58,490 nucleotides of DNA from Chryseobacterium sp. BGARF1 (GTDB taxonomy: Bacteria; Bacteroidota; Bacteroidia; Flavobacteriales; Weeksellaceae). The translations under genes and the position numbers were made by a program. The stretch lies in the NCBI RefSeq assembly GCF_001677955.1, contig NZ_LELA01000062.1, positions 1 through 58,490 of the forward strand, given 5' to 3'. Below the pieces are notes generated by a model that saw only the letters and a program-made list of their open reading frames with translations, was not told where the DNA came from and searched no databases. Below, piece by piece: positions 16,954 through 25,735 of the stretch; within the stretch, counting starts at the first letter, position 1; the number at the start of each line of letters is the position of its first letter.

Positions 16954-18252
16954 ATGAAAAAACTATTCTTCATATTCATCATCAATCTTTTCCCGGCCCA
17001 ACAGGGTTGGACGCTTAAAGAATGTCTAGATTACGCTTCGATAAATCATCCGCTGGTAAAACAGGCAACCGTCAATATTCAGAAAAATGACCGACAAATT
17101 GCTGCTTCAAAAGGGATGTTGCTTCCATCTGTGAATGCGGGTGTAAATCACAGCTATAGTTTGGGCTCGTCAATCAATCAGTCGAGTAATCAGCGGGAAA
17201 CGCTTAATACACAATACGATCAGGTGATTGCTCAAGCAAATATTGAATTGTTTAACTGGAGGAATTATTTGAACATTTCATTATCGAAACTCAATAAAAA
17301 TACAAGCACATATAGGTTTAAACAAGCTCAGAATGAAGTGAAGTTTAATGTAATTCAGAATTTTTTCACCTATCAAAACAGTAAAAGCTGGTTGGAGGTT
17401 TTAGAAACGCAGATCGCAGGAATTGAAGAACAGATCAAGCGTACCGAAAAAGAAGTGGAAATAGGAAGCCGTTCAAAAAGTGATGTTTATGATATCAAAG
17501 CCAACTTGGGAACTTTGCAGGAACAATGGGTTTCGGCAAAAAATCAGCGTGATCTGGCAAAAATAAATCTTCTGAATGCACTGAATATAACACAAGATTC
17601 TATAGATTTTGTGATGGATGACAATGGATCTTTAGTTCAGGAAGATTTTAATACCGCTGATTTTACCAATAAATTAATAGAAAATAATCCTGCTTATAAA
17701 ACTGTGATTGCAGAAATCAGCGCACAGGAAAAAAATATAGATATTGAAAAATCTGCCTATTTGCCAACACTTAATGGAAACTACAGTTGGTCTACTTTTT
17801 ACAATAAATCTTTAGGCAGCAATGCTCTTTCCAACACCAGTTTTTCTGATCAGTTTAGCCAGAATAAAAATCAGTCGATTTCTTTTGGACTGAATATTCC
17901 AATTTTTAATAAATTTCAGATTAAAAATAACGTAGAAATAGCAAAACTAAATGTTATTAATTCCAATTACAGCAAAGATTTAATCATTAATGATTTAACC
18001 AAATCTATCAATTCCATAAAAGCTCAGTTTCTGAATGCACAGGAAAAATACAGCCTTTTGGAACTGAATTTTGAAAACCAAAAATTGTCTTTTCAAAAAT
18101 CTGAAGAAAAATATAAAGAAGGTTTAATGGATGCTTATACGTTTTTTGTGGTAAGAAATAACTGGCTTCAGGCGAATTATAATTTAATAAGCAGCAAAAA
18201 TGATGTCAATCAACAAGTAGAATTATTGAAAATTCTGAAGTCTGAATTTTAA
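16954..18252 (+). CDS. TolC-family outer-membrane efflux protein
   Basis: 432 residues with a signal peptide (about 1-16). The mature protein opens with WTLKECLDYASINHP, a typical outer-membrane efflux protein start. Two internally related halves of long amphipathic helices and short beta-strand segments follow, as expected for a trimeric TolC channel and periplasmic tunnel. It is the last gene of the adaptor/ABC/FtsX operon and supplies the outer-membrane exit duct. It has no lipobox, unlike the NodT-type channel at 37116. Confidence 0.92.
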   Translation: MKKLFFIFIINLFPAQQGWTLKECLDYASINHPLVKQATVNIQKNDRQIAASKGMLLPSVNAGVNHSYSLGSSINQSSNQRETLNTQYDQVIAQANIELFNWRNYLNISLSKLNKNTSTYRFKQAQNEVKFNVIQNFFTYQNSKSWLEVLETQIAGIEEQIKRTEKEVEIGSRSKSDVYDIKANLGTLQEQWVSAKNQRDLAKINLLNALNITQDSIDFVMDDNGSLVQEDFNTADFTNKLIENNPAYKTVIAEISAQEKNIDIEKSAYLPTLNGNYSWSTFYNKSLGSNALSNTSFSDQFSQNKNQSISFGLNIPIFNKFQIKNNVEIAKLNVINSNYSKDLIINDLTKSINSIKAQFLNAQEKYSLLELNFENQKLSFQKSEEKYKEGLMDAYTFFVVRNNWLQANYNLISSKNDVNQQVELLKILKSEF

Positions 18253-18256
18253 AAAA

Positions 18257-19738
18257 TCAGGACAATAATTTGATGTTTTCAGATAAAATTTCAATGCTTT
18301 TATCCATTTCATTCAGATTCAAATTTCCAAAACCCAACCGCATTGCTGTAAGATTCTTATTCTGGTAAAGCAGGGTTTTGGGAATGAAAAGATTGTTTTG
18401 GGCACAGTTTCTACTGAGCTGCATTAGATTTACGGGGATTTTCCACTTCATCCACACCGCCAAACCTCCTGAAGGTTTTTGAAAATCGATGTATTTTCCT
18501 AAGTTTTGTTCTAAAAGAGAAACGAAATAATCTCTTCTTTCCTGATAAATTTTTAATGATTTTTTTAAATAACGGTTGATTTCTCCTTCAGCGATCATTT
18601 CTCCCAAAACGTGCTCCATCAGAACGTCGCCTTGCCGGTCTATAATCCCTAAATATTTTCGCATTTCAATCATCAGATTTTCCGGTGCAACAATGAATCC
18701 TGTTCGGAAACCGGGAACCAAAGATTTCCCAAAAGATCCGATATAAATAACCATTCCGTTGGTGTCTGCGCTTGCCAAAGGAAGAATAGGACTTTTATCA
18801 TAATGAAAATCATAATCGTAATCATCCTCAAGAATGATAAAACCATATTCATTCGCAAGATTGAGTAACTCTAACCTTCTTTTTGCGCTCAAAGTGACGG
18901 TAGTAGGATAGTGGTGATGCGGCGTAAGGTAAAGCATTCTTATTTTCTGTTTTTTACATGCTTCTCTCACTTCTTCCACATTAATTCCTTCCTCATCAAT
19001 CGAAATAGGTTGAATTTTTACTCCGGCTTTTTGAAAAATCATATTGACAGAGAAATAGCTTAATTCTCCGACTAAGACGATATCACCTTCAGCTAACAAA
19101 ATTTCAGAGACAATATAAATACTCATTTCTGTACTGCGTGTGATCAAAAGGTTATTTTTTGAAATAGGTAAGCCTCGTGATAGATTTAAAAACTCTGATA
19201 GATTTTTTTTGAAAAATTCACTTCCATCCTGATTGTATTGTCCTATTTTATGAGCTTTTCTTTTCAAAATTGAACTGTAAATTCTGGAATGATGGTCAAT
19301 TTGCGTTAAACGAATATCAGGAACGCCGTCATTGAAAATATATTCACAATTAGAATATTCAAACGGGTTGTCTAAAATATTTGAAGTTTTAAATGAAAAA
19401 CCTGTTGATTTGGGATAATGTTCAAGGTTGTTCTTCTCAAAATCTTTAATTTGAAATGGTTTTTCCTGATTTTTTCCAATCACAAAAGTTCCTTTATTAG
19501 GAAGGCTTTCTACCCAGCCTTGTGCAAACAATTCGTCATAAGCAGCAACAATTGTATTTCTATGAACATTCAAAATAATGCTTAAAGCTCTCGTGCCAGG
19601 AAGTTTTATGCCAAAAGGAAGAACACCTCTTTGTATCGCATTGATTAATTGATTAGAGATTTGCATATAAATAGAAATTTCTGATTTTCTATTAATTAAA
19701 ATAAAACTCTCATAAGGAAACTCAACCGGACTATTCAT
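18257..19738 (-). CDS. MocR-type transcriptional regulator (GntR wHTH fused to aminotransferase fold)
   Basis: 493 residues. The N-terminal GntR winged helix (about 22-86: MQISNQLINAIQRG, LPGTRALSIILNVHRNTIVAAYDEL) is joined to a fold-type I aminotransferase domain. The PLP-binding Lys338 is in SFGKS, with Arg345 and the LEDDYDYDFHY segment (303-313). MocR proteins bind PLP or PLP adducts and control PLP-, GABA- or amino-acid-related genes. The gene is divergent from the ferritin-like/bio operon with only 65 bp between, so it may control that operon; BioF and BioA are themselves PLP enzymes. It is convergent with the TolC gene, 4 bp apart. PdxR-type control of vitamin B6 genes elsewhere is an alternative. 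Confidence 0.88.
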   Translation of the reverse strand: MNSPVEFPYESFILINRKSEISIYMQISNQLINAIQRGVLPFGIKLPGTRALSIILNVHRNTIVAAYDELFAQGWVESLPNKGTFVIGKNQEKPFQIKDFEKNNLEHYPKSTGFSFKTSNILDNPFEYSNCEYIFNDGVPDIRLTQIDHHSRIYSSILKRKAHKIGQYNQDGSEFFKKNLSEFLNLSRGLPISKNNLLITRSTEMSIYIVSEILLAEGDIVLVGELSYFSVNMIFQKAGVKIQPISIDEEGINVEEVREACKKQKIRMLYLTPHHHYPTTVTLSAKRRLELLNLANEYGFIILEDDYDYDFHYDKSPILPLASADTNGMVIYIGSFGKSLVPGFRTGFIVAPENLMIEMRKYLGIIDRQGDVLMEHVLGEMIAEGEINRYLKKSLKIYQERRDYFVSLLEQNLGKYIDFQKPSGGLAVWMKWKIPVNLMQLSRNCAQNNLFIPKTLLYQNKNLTAMRLGFGNLNLNEMDKSIEILSENIKLLS

Positions 19739-19749
19739 GATGTTTAAAC

Positions 19750-19794
19750 TGGCACTATCTAACCATCCGGCAATATACTACTTTTGGCACAAAA
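19750..19794 (+). promoter_or_regulatory. Promoter and possible MocR operator region of the bio operon
   Basis: TACTTTTG at 19779-19786 matches the Bacteroidota -7 consensus TAnnTTTG, 18 nt before the first gene of the operon. No TTG box lies at -33; instead TGGCACTATC (from 19750) and a second TGGCAC (19785-19790) occur as direct copies on either side. TTTTGGCACAAAA is also a near palindrome. These could be regulator boxes. Confidence 0.5.
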
Positions 19795-19803
19795 TAAATA
19801 GTA

Positions 19804-20427
19804 ATGGAATTTTATAATCTTATTGATAAAATCGTTAGAGATAATAATTCTCATGCAAAATGGCTCAATACGCTGTCTTTTATGGAAAATGCGGGAGCAA
19901 GAAAAATTTCTGCTTGCGAACATCCCACAAAAGTAAGTTTAATACAGTTGAAACATGCTTGTGAAGAGCATCGACACGCGTATTACCTCAAAAAACAGAT
20001 TGGAAAAATCAATGCAGAATGGTGTAAAACTTATGAAGGTAACGAGCTTTTAGCACCAATCGCAACGCGACAATATCTTCACGCTTTGGATGTGAAAGCT
20101 TGCAAATATCTTCATACTCATTTCGATTTGACAAAAGAAGAACTAAAATATGCGGCTTATCTTTTCGTGACGTATGCAATTGAAGTTCGCGCCGATGAAC
20201 TATATCCTGTATATCAGGAAGTTCTTACCAAAACTAATTCAAAAGTAATGGTGAAATCTATTATATTGGAAGAAGAAGGGCATTTGGAGGAAATGGTCCA
20301 TCAATTGGATGAGTTTTCTGAGAACTGGAAACCACACGCAGAGAAAATTATAGAAATTGAAAAAGATTTGCATATCGATTGGGTTAATGCGATAACTAAG
20401 GAAGTGGTGAAACCGGATTATGCTTAA
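19804..20427 (+). CDS. Ferritin-like di-iron protein, first gene of the biotin operon
   Basis: 207 residues, mostly helical, no signal peptide. The spacing of Glu29, Glu55-x-x-His58, Glu127 and Glu157-x-x-His160 matches the six-ligand di-iron centre of ferritin-like four-helix proteins; the motifs read CEEHRHAY and EEEGHLEE. I recognise no named family. Its last 8 nt overlap the bioF start, so it is translationally coupled to bioF. A role in biotin synthesis, for example an oxygenase step toward the pimeloyl precursor, is an inference from coupling alone. No bioC, bioH, bioI or bioW is present in the window. An iron-storage or protective role is the alternative. Confidence 0.8.
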   Translation: MEFYNLIDKIVRDNNSHAKWLNTLSFMENAGARKISACEHPTKVSLIQLKHACEEHRHAYYLKKQIGKINAEWCKTYEGNELLAPIATRQYLHALDVKACKYLHTHFDLTKEELKYAAYLFVTYAIEVRADELYPVYQEVLTKTNSKVMVKSIILEEEGHLEEMVHQLDEFSENWKPHAEKIIEIEKDLHIDWVNAITKEVVKPDYA

Positions 20428-21529
20428 TCATCTTCATTATTTTCAGGAGGCTCTGGATAAAAGAAAAGCAGATCAAACTTTAAGAATATTAAAACCTCAA
20501 TCTGAAGGTGTGGATTTTTACTCTAACGATTATTTGGGATTGGCAAGAAATAAAGAGTTACAGAATTTATTATTAAAACAAATTAATGATAATTCTCATT
20601 TGCTTTCAGGAAGTACCGGTTCGAGATTGATTAGTGGAAACAGTACAGAGGTTGTCGAAACAGAAAGCTTTATTTCTAAAGAACATCAAAACGAATCTGC
20701 GCTGCTTTTTTCTTCTGGATACAATGCTAATTTAGCTCTGTTTTCTACGCTTCCGAATCGTCATGATACGATTATTGTTGATGAAAAAATCCACCGTTCC
20801 GTACATGATGCCTGTAAAATGTCGCATGCCAGAAAATTAAAATTTAAGCATAATGATGTTGGTGATTTAGAAAGAATTTTAAAAAGACAAAACGGGAATT
20901 GTTACGTTGCGATAGAAAGTCTCTACTCGATGGACGGAGATTTTGCCCCGATTGAGGAGATTGCAGAAATTGTTAAAAAATACAATGCTTTTTTGATTAT
21001 AGATGAGGCTCATTCTTTTGGGGTTTTCGGATATGGTTTGGTTGAAAAATACCAATTGCAAACGAAGGTTTTGGCAACTGTTATTACTTACGGGAAAGCG
21101 CTCGGTTCACATGGCGCAGCAATTTTATGTGATGAGGTTATCAAATCTTATCTTGTGAATTTTGCATCACCATTTATTTACACAACTGCAGCTCAGGATG
21201 TTCAGTGGAGAAGTATAAGAACAGGATATGAATTTTTAAAAACAAATGAAAATGAATCTTCCAGTTTACAGCAAAACATCAAAGTTTTTCATCAACAAAA
21301 TATAAAAACACCGTCTTCGGAAAATAGTCCGATTCAGGCAGTTTTAGTTTCGGATAATCATCGGTTAAAAGATTTGCAGGAAACTTTATCACAGGAAGGA
21401 TTTTTAACCTATGCTGTTTTTAGTCCGACTGTAAAACAAGGAACAGAAAGACTGAGAATCTGCCTTCACAGCTTCAATACAGAAGAAGAAATTATGGGTT
21501 TGACTACAATTATTAAGGGGTTTATTTAA
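20420..21529 (+). CDS. bioF: 8-amino-7-oxononanoate synthase
   Basis: 369-residue PLP enzyme of the alpha-oxoamine synthase family. It condenses pimeloyl thioester with L-alanine to 8-amino-7-oxononanoate, the first step of the biotin ring pathway. The PLP-binding Lys226 is in TYGKALGSHG, and the cofactor motif DEAHSFGVFG (195-204) and the substrate loop GSTGSRLISGN (64-74) are intact. It overlaps the ferritin-like gene by 8 nt. BioF rather than 2-amino-3-ketobutyrate ligase or serine palmitoyltransferase is favoured because bioD, bioB and bioA follow. The protein is slightly shorter than E. coli BioF (384 residues). Confidence 0.93.
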   Translation: MLNHLHYFQEALDKRKADQTLRILKPQSEGVDFYSNDYLGLARNKELQNLLLKQINDNSHLLSGSTGSRLISGNSTEVVETESFISKEHQNESALLFSSGYNANLALFSTLPNRHDTIIVDEKIHRSVHDACKMSHARKLKFKHNDVGDLERILKRQNGNCYVAIESLYSMDGDFAPIEEIAEIVKKYNAFLIIDEAHSFGVFGYGLVEKYQLQTKVLATVITYGKALGSHGAAILCDEVIKSYLVNFASPFIYTTAAQDVQWRSIRTGYEFLKTNENESSSLQQNIKVFHQQNIKTPSSENSPIQAVLVSDNHRLKDLQETLSQEGFLTYAVFSPTVKQGTERLRICLHSFNTEEEIMGLTTIIKGFI

Positions 21530-21548
21530 TGTGAAAAACAACATCACT

Positions 21549-21617
21549 TTTGTCATTCTGAAGGAATCTAAGCGAAGAATTTATTTCTAATAATTGAGAT
21601 TCTTACAGAATGACAAA
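21549..21617. repeat. Dispersed-type inverted repeat between bioF and bioD
   Basis: TTTGTCATTCTG (21549-21560) pairs perfectly with CAGAATGACAAA (21606-21617). After a 3-nt symmetric bulge, GAATCT (21564-21569) pairs with AGATTC (21597-21602). The GTCATTCTG..GAATCT pattern is a repeat type I recall from many Bacteroidota intergenic regions. As a hairpin it could attenuate or stabilise the bio transcript. Confidence 0.7.
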
Positions 21618-21633
21618 CTAGGTGGATAAAAAT

Positions 21634-22287
21634 ATGGATACAAAAAAAGAAAAATTAGAAATACAAAATTTAGAACAAAAAAAACTTTTCGTAACAGGTA
21701 TCGGAACCGAAATAGGAAAAACTGTTTGTTCATCAATTCTCACAAAATATTTTAATGCTGATTACTGGAAACCTATTCAGTCTGGAGATTTACATTTTTC
21801 AGACAGTATGAAAATTAAAGAATGGGTCGGTGAAAATGTAATCATTCATCCTGAAAAATATCGATTGCAACTTGCGGCGTCACCTCATCAGTCGGCTTTG
21901 GAAGAAGGAGTTTTAATTAACAGTAATGATTTTAAACTTCCTGAAACTCAAAAGAATTTAATTGTAGAAGGAGCGGGAGGATTGATGGTTCCAATTTCTG
22001 ATGAAGAATTCATTATTGATCTAATTGAAAAACTAAACCTTCCCGTTGCTTTGGTTGTGAGAAATTATTTAGGATGCATCAATCATACTTTATTGTCTTT
22101 GATGGTTTTAGAACAAAAAAATATCAAGTTGGAATATCTGATTTTAAATGGAAATTTCCCAGAAGATACAGAAAGAATAATCTGTAAAAATATTCAGGAG
22201 GAAACCAAAATTATAAGAATTCCTGACATCGAAAAAATAACAAAAGAAAATATAGAACGTATTACAAAACAATTAGAAAAAATATGA
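21634..22287 (+). CDS. bioD: Dethiobiotin synthetase
   Basis: ATP-dependent enzyme that carboxylates 7,8-diaminononanoate to close the ureido ring of dethiobiotin. The ATG at 21634 gives 217 residues; a GTG 4 codons upstream is less likely. The BioD P-loop GIGTEIGKT is at about 22-30, substrate segment KPIQSG follows, and [12 protein letters not shown] is the second conserved nucleotide-binding motif. The N-terminal 15 residues before KKLFVTGIG are extra compared with typical BioD. It overlaps bioB by 4 nt (ATGA), so the two are coupled. Confidence 0.93.
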   Translation: MDTKKEKLEIQNLEQKKLFVTGIGTEIGKTVCSSILTKYFNADYWKPIQSGDLHFSDSMKIKEWVGENVIIHPEKYRLQLAASPHQSALEEGVLINSNDFKLPETQKNLIVEGAGGLMVPISDEEFIIDLIEKLNLPVALVVRNYLGCINHTLLSLMVLEQKNIKLEYLILNGNFPEDTERIICKNIQEETKIIRIPDIEKITKENIERITKQLEKI

Positions 22288-23300
22288 TAGATAAAACAAA
22301 ATTGAGAAATAATTGGACGAAAGAAGAAATCGAAGAAATCTACAATCTTCCACTCCTTGAATTGATTTATAAAGCAGCAACGGTTCACAGAGAATGGCAC
22401 AATCCGGAAGAGGTACAAATGTCAACTCTATTATCTATAAAAACAGGCGGTTGCGTAGAAGATTGTTCGTATTGCGGACAGGCTGCACGTTATCATACCA
22501 ATATTAAAGTTCAGGCTTTATTGCCAACTGAAAAAGTGATCGAGCATGCTCAAAAAGCAAAAGATAATGGCTCTTCCCGTTTTTGTATGGCTGCAGCATG
22601 GAGAGAGGTACGAAATAACCGTGATTTTGACCGTGTAATTGATATGGTGAAAGGTGTAAATGAACTCGGATTGGAAGTTTGCTGTACTTTAGGAATGTTG
22701 ACAGAAGAACAGGCTGTTCGTCTTGAGCAAGCTGGTTTGTATGCTTATAATCACAATTTGGACACTTCAGAACAGTATTATGAAGAAATTATTTCTACAA
22801 GAACTTTTGATAATAGAATTAATACCATCAACAACGTCAGAAAAGCAGGAATTACAGTTTGTTCGGGCGGAATTATCGGCTTAGGCGAAACGCATGCAGA
22901 TAGAATTTCAATGTTGTTGACATTATCAACGATGCCAAAACATCCGGAATCAGTTCCGATCAATGCATTGGCAAGAGTTGCAGGAACTCCTCTTGAAAAT
23001 AATGAAAAAACTGACACTTGGGAAATGGTAAGAATGATTGCTACCGCAAGAATTGTAATGCCTTCATCGATGGTTCGTTTGAGCGCGGGAAGAATTGAAA
23101 TGACAGAGTTTGAACAAGGATGGTGTTTTATGGCAGGAGCAAACTCGATTTTTACAGGGGAAAGAGAAACTTTATTGGTAACACCAAATCCGGGAGTTTC
23201 GGAAGATATGCAAATGCTCCAAACTTTAGGATTAAAACCGATGAAAAGACAAGCTGAAAAAGTGATGAACCAATTTGAAACCTGGAAAGCTAACTTCTAG
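22284..23300 (+). CDS. bioB: Biotin synthase
   Basis: 338-residue radical SAM enzyme that inserts sulfur into dethiobiotin. The 4Fe-4S motif C-x3-C-x2-C is Cys57, Cys61 and Cys64 ([12 protein letters not shown]). The residues that hold the auxiliary 2Fe-2S cluster are in the expected places: Cys in [15 protein letters not shown] and [12 protein letters not shown], and Arg in [11 protein letters not shown]. The length matches E. coli BioB. It overlaps bioD by 4 nt and is followed after 26 nt by bioA; that spacer carries TTCTAATCTCTAACTTCTA, like other spacer repeats here. Confidence 0.97.
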   Translation: MIDKTKLRNNWTKEEIEEIYNLPLLELIYKAATVHREWHNPEEVQMSTLLSIKTGGCVEDCSYCGQAARYHTNIKVQALLPTEKVIEHAQKAKDNGSSRFCMAAAWREVRNNRDFDRVIDMVKGVNELGLEVCCTLGMLTEEQAVRLEQAGLYAYNHNLDTSEQYYEEIISTRTFDNRINTINNVRKAGITVCSGGIIGLGETHADRISMLLTLSTMPKHPESVPINALARVAGTPLENNEKTDTWEMVRMIATARIVMPSSMVRLSAGRIEMTEFEQGWCFMAGANSIFTGERETLLVTPNPGVSEDMQMLQTLGLKPMKRQAEKVMNQFETWKANF

Positions 23301-23326
23301 TTTCTAATCTCTAACTTCTATAATTT

Positions 23327-24592
23327 ATGAATTTACAAGAGCGAGACAGAGCCGTCAATTGGCATCCTTACACGCAAATGAAAACAGCGGATGATGCAAT
23401 TCCTATCGTTAAAGGAAAAGGAGTTTACCTTTTTGATGATAAAGGAAATAAATATATCGATGCGGTTTCTTCATGGTGGGTTACGCTTCACGGTCACGCG
23501 CATCCTTACATCGCACAACGAGTTTCTGAACAGCTAAATACTTTAGAGCAGGTTATTTTTGCGGGTTTTACCCATGAACCGGCGATACAGCTTTCTGAAA
23601 ATTTACTAAAACTTCTTCCTCAAAATCAGCAGAAAGTTTTCTATTCAGATAATGGCTCGACAGCGGTAGAAGTTGCTTTGAAAATGTGTATTCAGCATGC
23701 TTACAATCAGGGAAAAGAAAAAACAAAAATTTTAGCATTTAAAAATGCATATCATGGCGATACTTTCGGAGCAATGTCTGTGAGCGGAAGAAGTGTTTGG
23801 ACGAAACCTTTCGGAGAAATGCTGTTTGAAGTTATTTTTATTGATACTCCTAATTCTGAAAATATTGAAGATTTGAAAGCTCAAATTTCAACGTATCAGG
23901 ATGAAGTTGTTTGTTTTATTTACGAACCGCTCATTCAGGGAGCAGCAGGAATGCTGATGTACAATGCTGAAGATTTGGATAACTTAATGAAATTCTGCAG
24001 AGCAAATGATATTTTGATGATCCAGGATGAGGTTTTCACAGGTTTCGGAAGAACAGGAAAATTGTTTGCAGCTAATTATCTTTCAGAAAAGCCAGATATT
24101 ATGTGTTTTTCTAAAGGTTTGACAGGTGGAACGATGCCAATGGGAATTACAACATCTACTAATGAAATTTTCGAAGCATTTTTGTCTGATGATAAATATA
24201 AAACGTTGTTTCATGGGCATTCTTTTACAGCAAATCCGTTAGCTTGTACTGCTGCTTTGGCAAGTATGGAGCTTTTGTTGAATGATGAAACTCAACAAAA
24301 TATCAAGCGAATTTCGGCGCAGCATTTTCGTTTTTCAAATGTTTTAAAAGAGCATTCGAAAGTTGAAAATGTACGACAAACCGGAACTATTTTGGCTTGG
24401 GAAATTAAAAATGACCATAAAACTTCTTATTTTAACGAAATAGGAAAAAGGCTTTATGATGAATTTTTATCTCGAGGAATTGTTATGCGTCCGCTAGGAA
24501 ATGTGATGTATCTGGTTCCGCCTTACTGTATCAGTGCAGAAGAATTAAATTTCATTTATGAAAATATTTTAGAAGTACTAAGCAGTTTTTAA
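23327..24592 (+). CDS. bioA: Adenosylmethionine--8-amino-7-oxononanoate aminotransferase
   Basis: 421-residue class III PLP aminotransferase that makes 7,8-diaminononanoate using SAM as amino donor. The N-terminal WHPYTQMKTA motif, SSWWVTLHGHAHP, and the PLP-binding Lys263 in CFSKGLTGGTMP are all BioA hallmarks; the last distinguishes it from ornithine- and GABA-type aminotransferases. It is the final gene of the biotin operon and is followed by a strong terminator. All four late biotin enzymes (BioF, BioA, BioD, BioB) are thus encoded together. Confidence 0.96.
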   Translation: MNLQERDRAVNWHPYTQMKTADDAIPIVKGKGVYLFDDKGNKYIDAVSSWWVTLHGHAHPYIAQRVSEQLNTLEQVIFAGFTHEPAIQLSENLLKLLPQNQQKVFYSDNGSTAVEVALKMCIQHAYNQGKEKTKILAFKNAYHGDTFGAMSVSGRSVWTKPFGEMLFEVIFIDTPNSENIEDLKAQISTYQDEVVCFIYEPLIQGAAGMLMYNAEDLDNLMKFCRANDILMIQDEVFTGFGRTGKLFAANYLSEKPDIMCFSKGLTGGTMPMGITTSTNEIFEAFLSDDKYKTLFHGHSFTANPLACTAALASMELLLNDETQQNIKRISAQHFRFSNVLKEHSKVENVRQTGTILAWEIKNDHKTSYFNEIGKRLYDEFLSRGIVMRPLGNVMYLVPPYCISAEELNFIYENILEVLSSF

Positions 24593-24626
24593 AATATATT
24601 TTGGTCACTAGTGTTTATTAAATTAG

Positions 24627-24671
24627 AAACCGACATCTTACTGAAAGATTTTCAGATGTCGGTTTTTTTTT
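24627..24671 (+). terminator. Rho-independent terminator of the biotin operon
   Basis: AAACCGACATCT (24627-24638) pairs perfectly with AGATGTCGGTTT (24654-24665), with a 15-nt loop, and the stem runs into an uninterrupted T tract of about nine residues. It lies 35 nt after the bioA stop. Confidence 0.92.
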
Positions 24672-25735
24672 AGATTATGAAAGAATGTGTTTTTTATCAA
24701 AAAATGCATATTGATTTTTAGTATCAATTTTGTGTAACTCATGAAAGTTATCAGATATAAAATGAAGTGGGGTTTTAGTGTCAGTTTTAAACAAAGGTCT
24801 AAAGTGTAACTTGGAATATAACTGAAAAATCAAGTGTTAAAATAAGGTTAATCGTTTAAATTAGCTTTAGACAGGGGTGTTGATAGATTGGGTGTAAATG
24901 CATATTGTGAACCTTATTATTTCGATTATTAAAAATGTTTCTAAATTAAATAAACAATATTATTAAATTCGTATCATTGATAATTGTTATTTGTAATCAG
25001 TATAAATAAAGAATCTTATACACCATTAGGTGAAAATACTGAGTGAGCTTCTAATTTAATTTGATACTTTTGGAGCACCAAACTAAATAACTGTGTATAA
25101 CTATAAAAAAAACTGCAAACTTTTAAAGTTGCCGGATAAAAATTACGGTACATTATCCTTTCACTTTTCAATGATATAAAAGGTTTCTTACGGATTAAGA
25201 AAACAGCTTAGTAATAACTATTTTGGGAAATGAATATCAACAAAAAAATTCTCAATATCGACGATTACTATTACGGTATATTCATGACGATTTCAGAATC
25301 TCTCACCAGATTTTCTACGAACGAATTGCAATCTGCCGGTTTAGCTGAGATTTATTACAAACATATCCTTGGTAAGAAAATTAAATAATGAAGAGGCTGA
25401 TTGATTACAATACTTTGAAGCCTCATCATGAAATAACTGAATTTGAAATCTGAGTTTCAGAAATTTTATTGCACAGTGTGTGGGTAAGATAAATAAACAA
25501 AAAATTTCAAAAGTAGATTTGAGAAAATACTGCATATGTTTAAAGCCTAATTCATAAGCATTCTCAAAAGCAATAAAATAATATTTTATCACTGTAGATT
25601 GAATGTGTTTTTTCTCAAAGAAGGCTATCTCTAATTATATTTTATAAAAAACGCCAAATTGTTAATATATAATATGTTAAAAAATTTTACAAAGTAATTA
25701 GTTGAGTTTTTTAATCATTTATTTGTAATATATTA
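24672..25735. other. Gene-poor interval of about 1.06 kb
   Basis: Apart from the 52-codon frame at 25230-25388, I see no convincing gene. An 83-residue minus-strand frame at 25341-25592 has Phe/Ile-rich, unpatterned composition and is rejected. A TACTTTTG promoter-like element occurs near 25061-25068 on the plus strand. The transition from housekeeping to lineage-specific genes occurs here, so a decayed or horizontally changed segment is possible. Confidence 0.45.
25230..25388 (+). CDS. Possible small protein of 52 residues
   Basis: An ATG-initiated frame starts MNINKKILNIDDYYYGIFM and continues ISESLTRFSTNELQ, ending in HILGKKIK. It is the only stretch in this interval with balanced amino-acid use and helix-like patterning (Ser, Glu and Leu periodicity), unlike the Lys/Asn/Phe-rich noise around it. 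A stop codon sits 5 codons upstream. No family is recognised. It could be a real small protein or the remnant of a longer gene. Confidence 0.35.
   Translation: MNINKKILNIDDYYYGIFMTISESLTRFSTNELQSAGLAEIYYKHILGKKIK

Noticed and set aside
25341..25592. An 83-codon minus-strand frame in the gene-poor gap
   Set aside because: Phe/Ile/Leu-rich noise-like composition, overlaps the better candidate on the plus strand.
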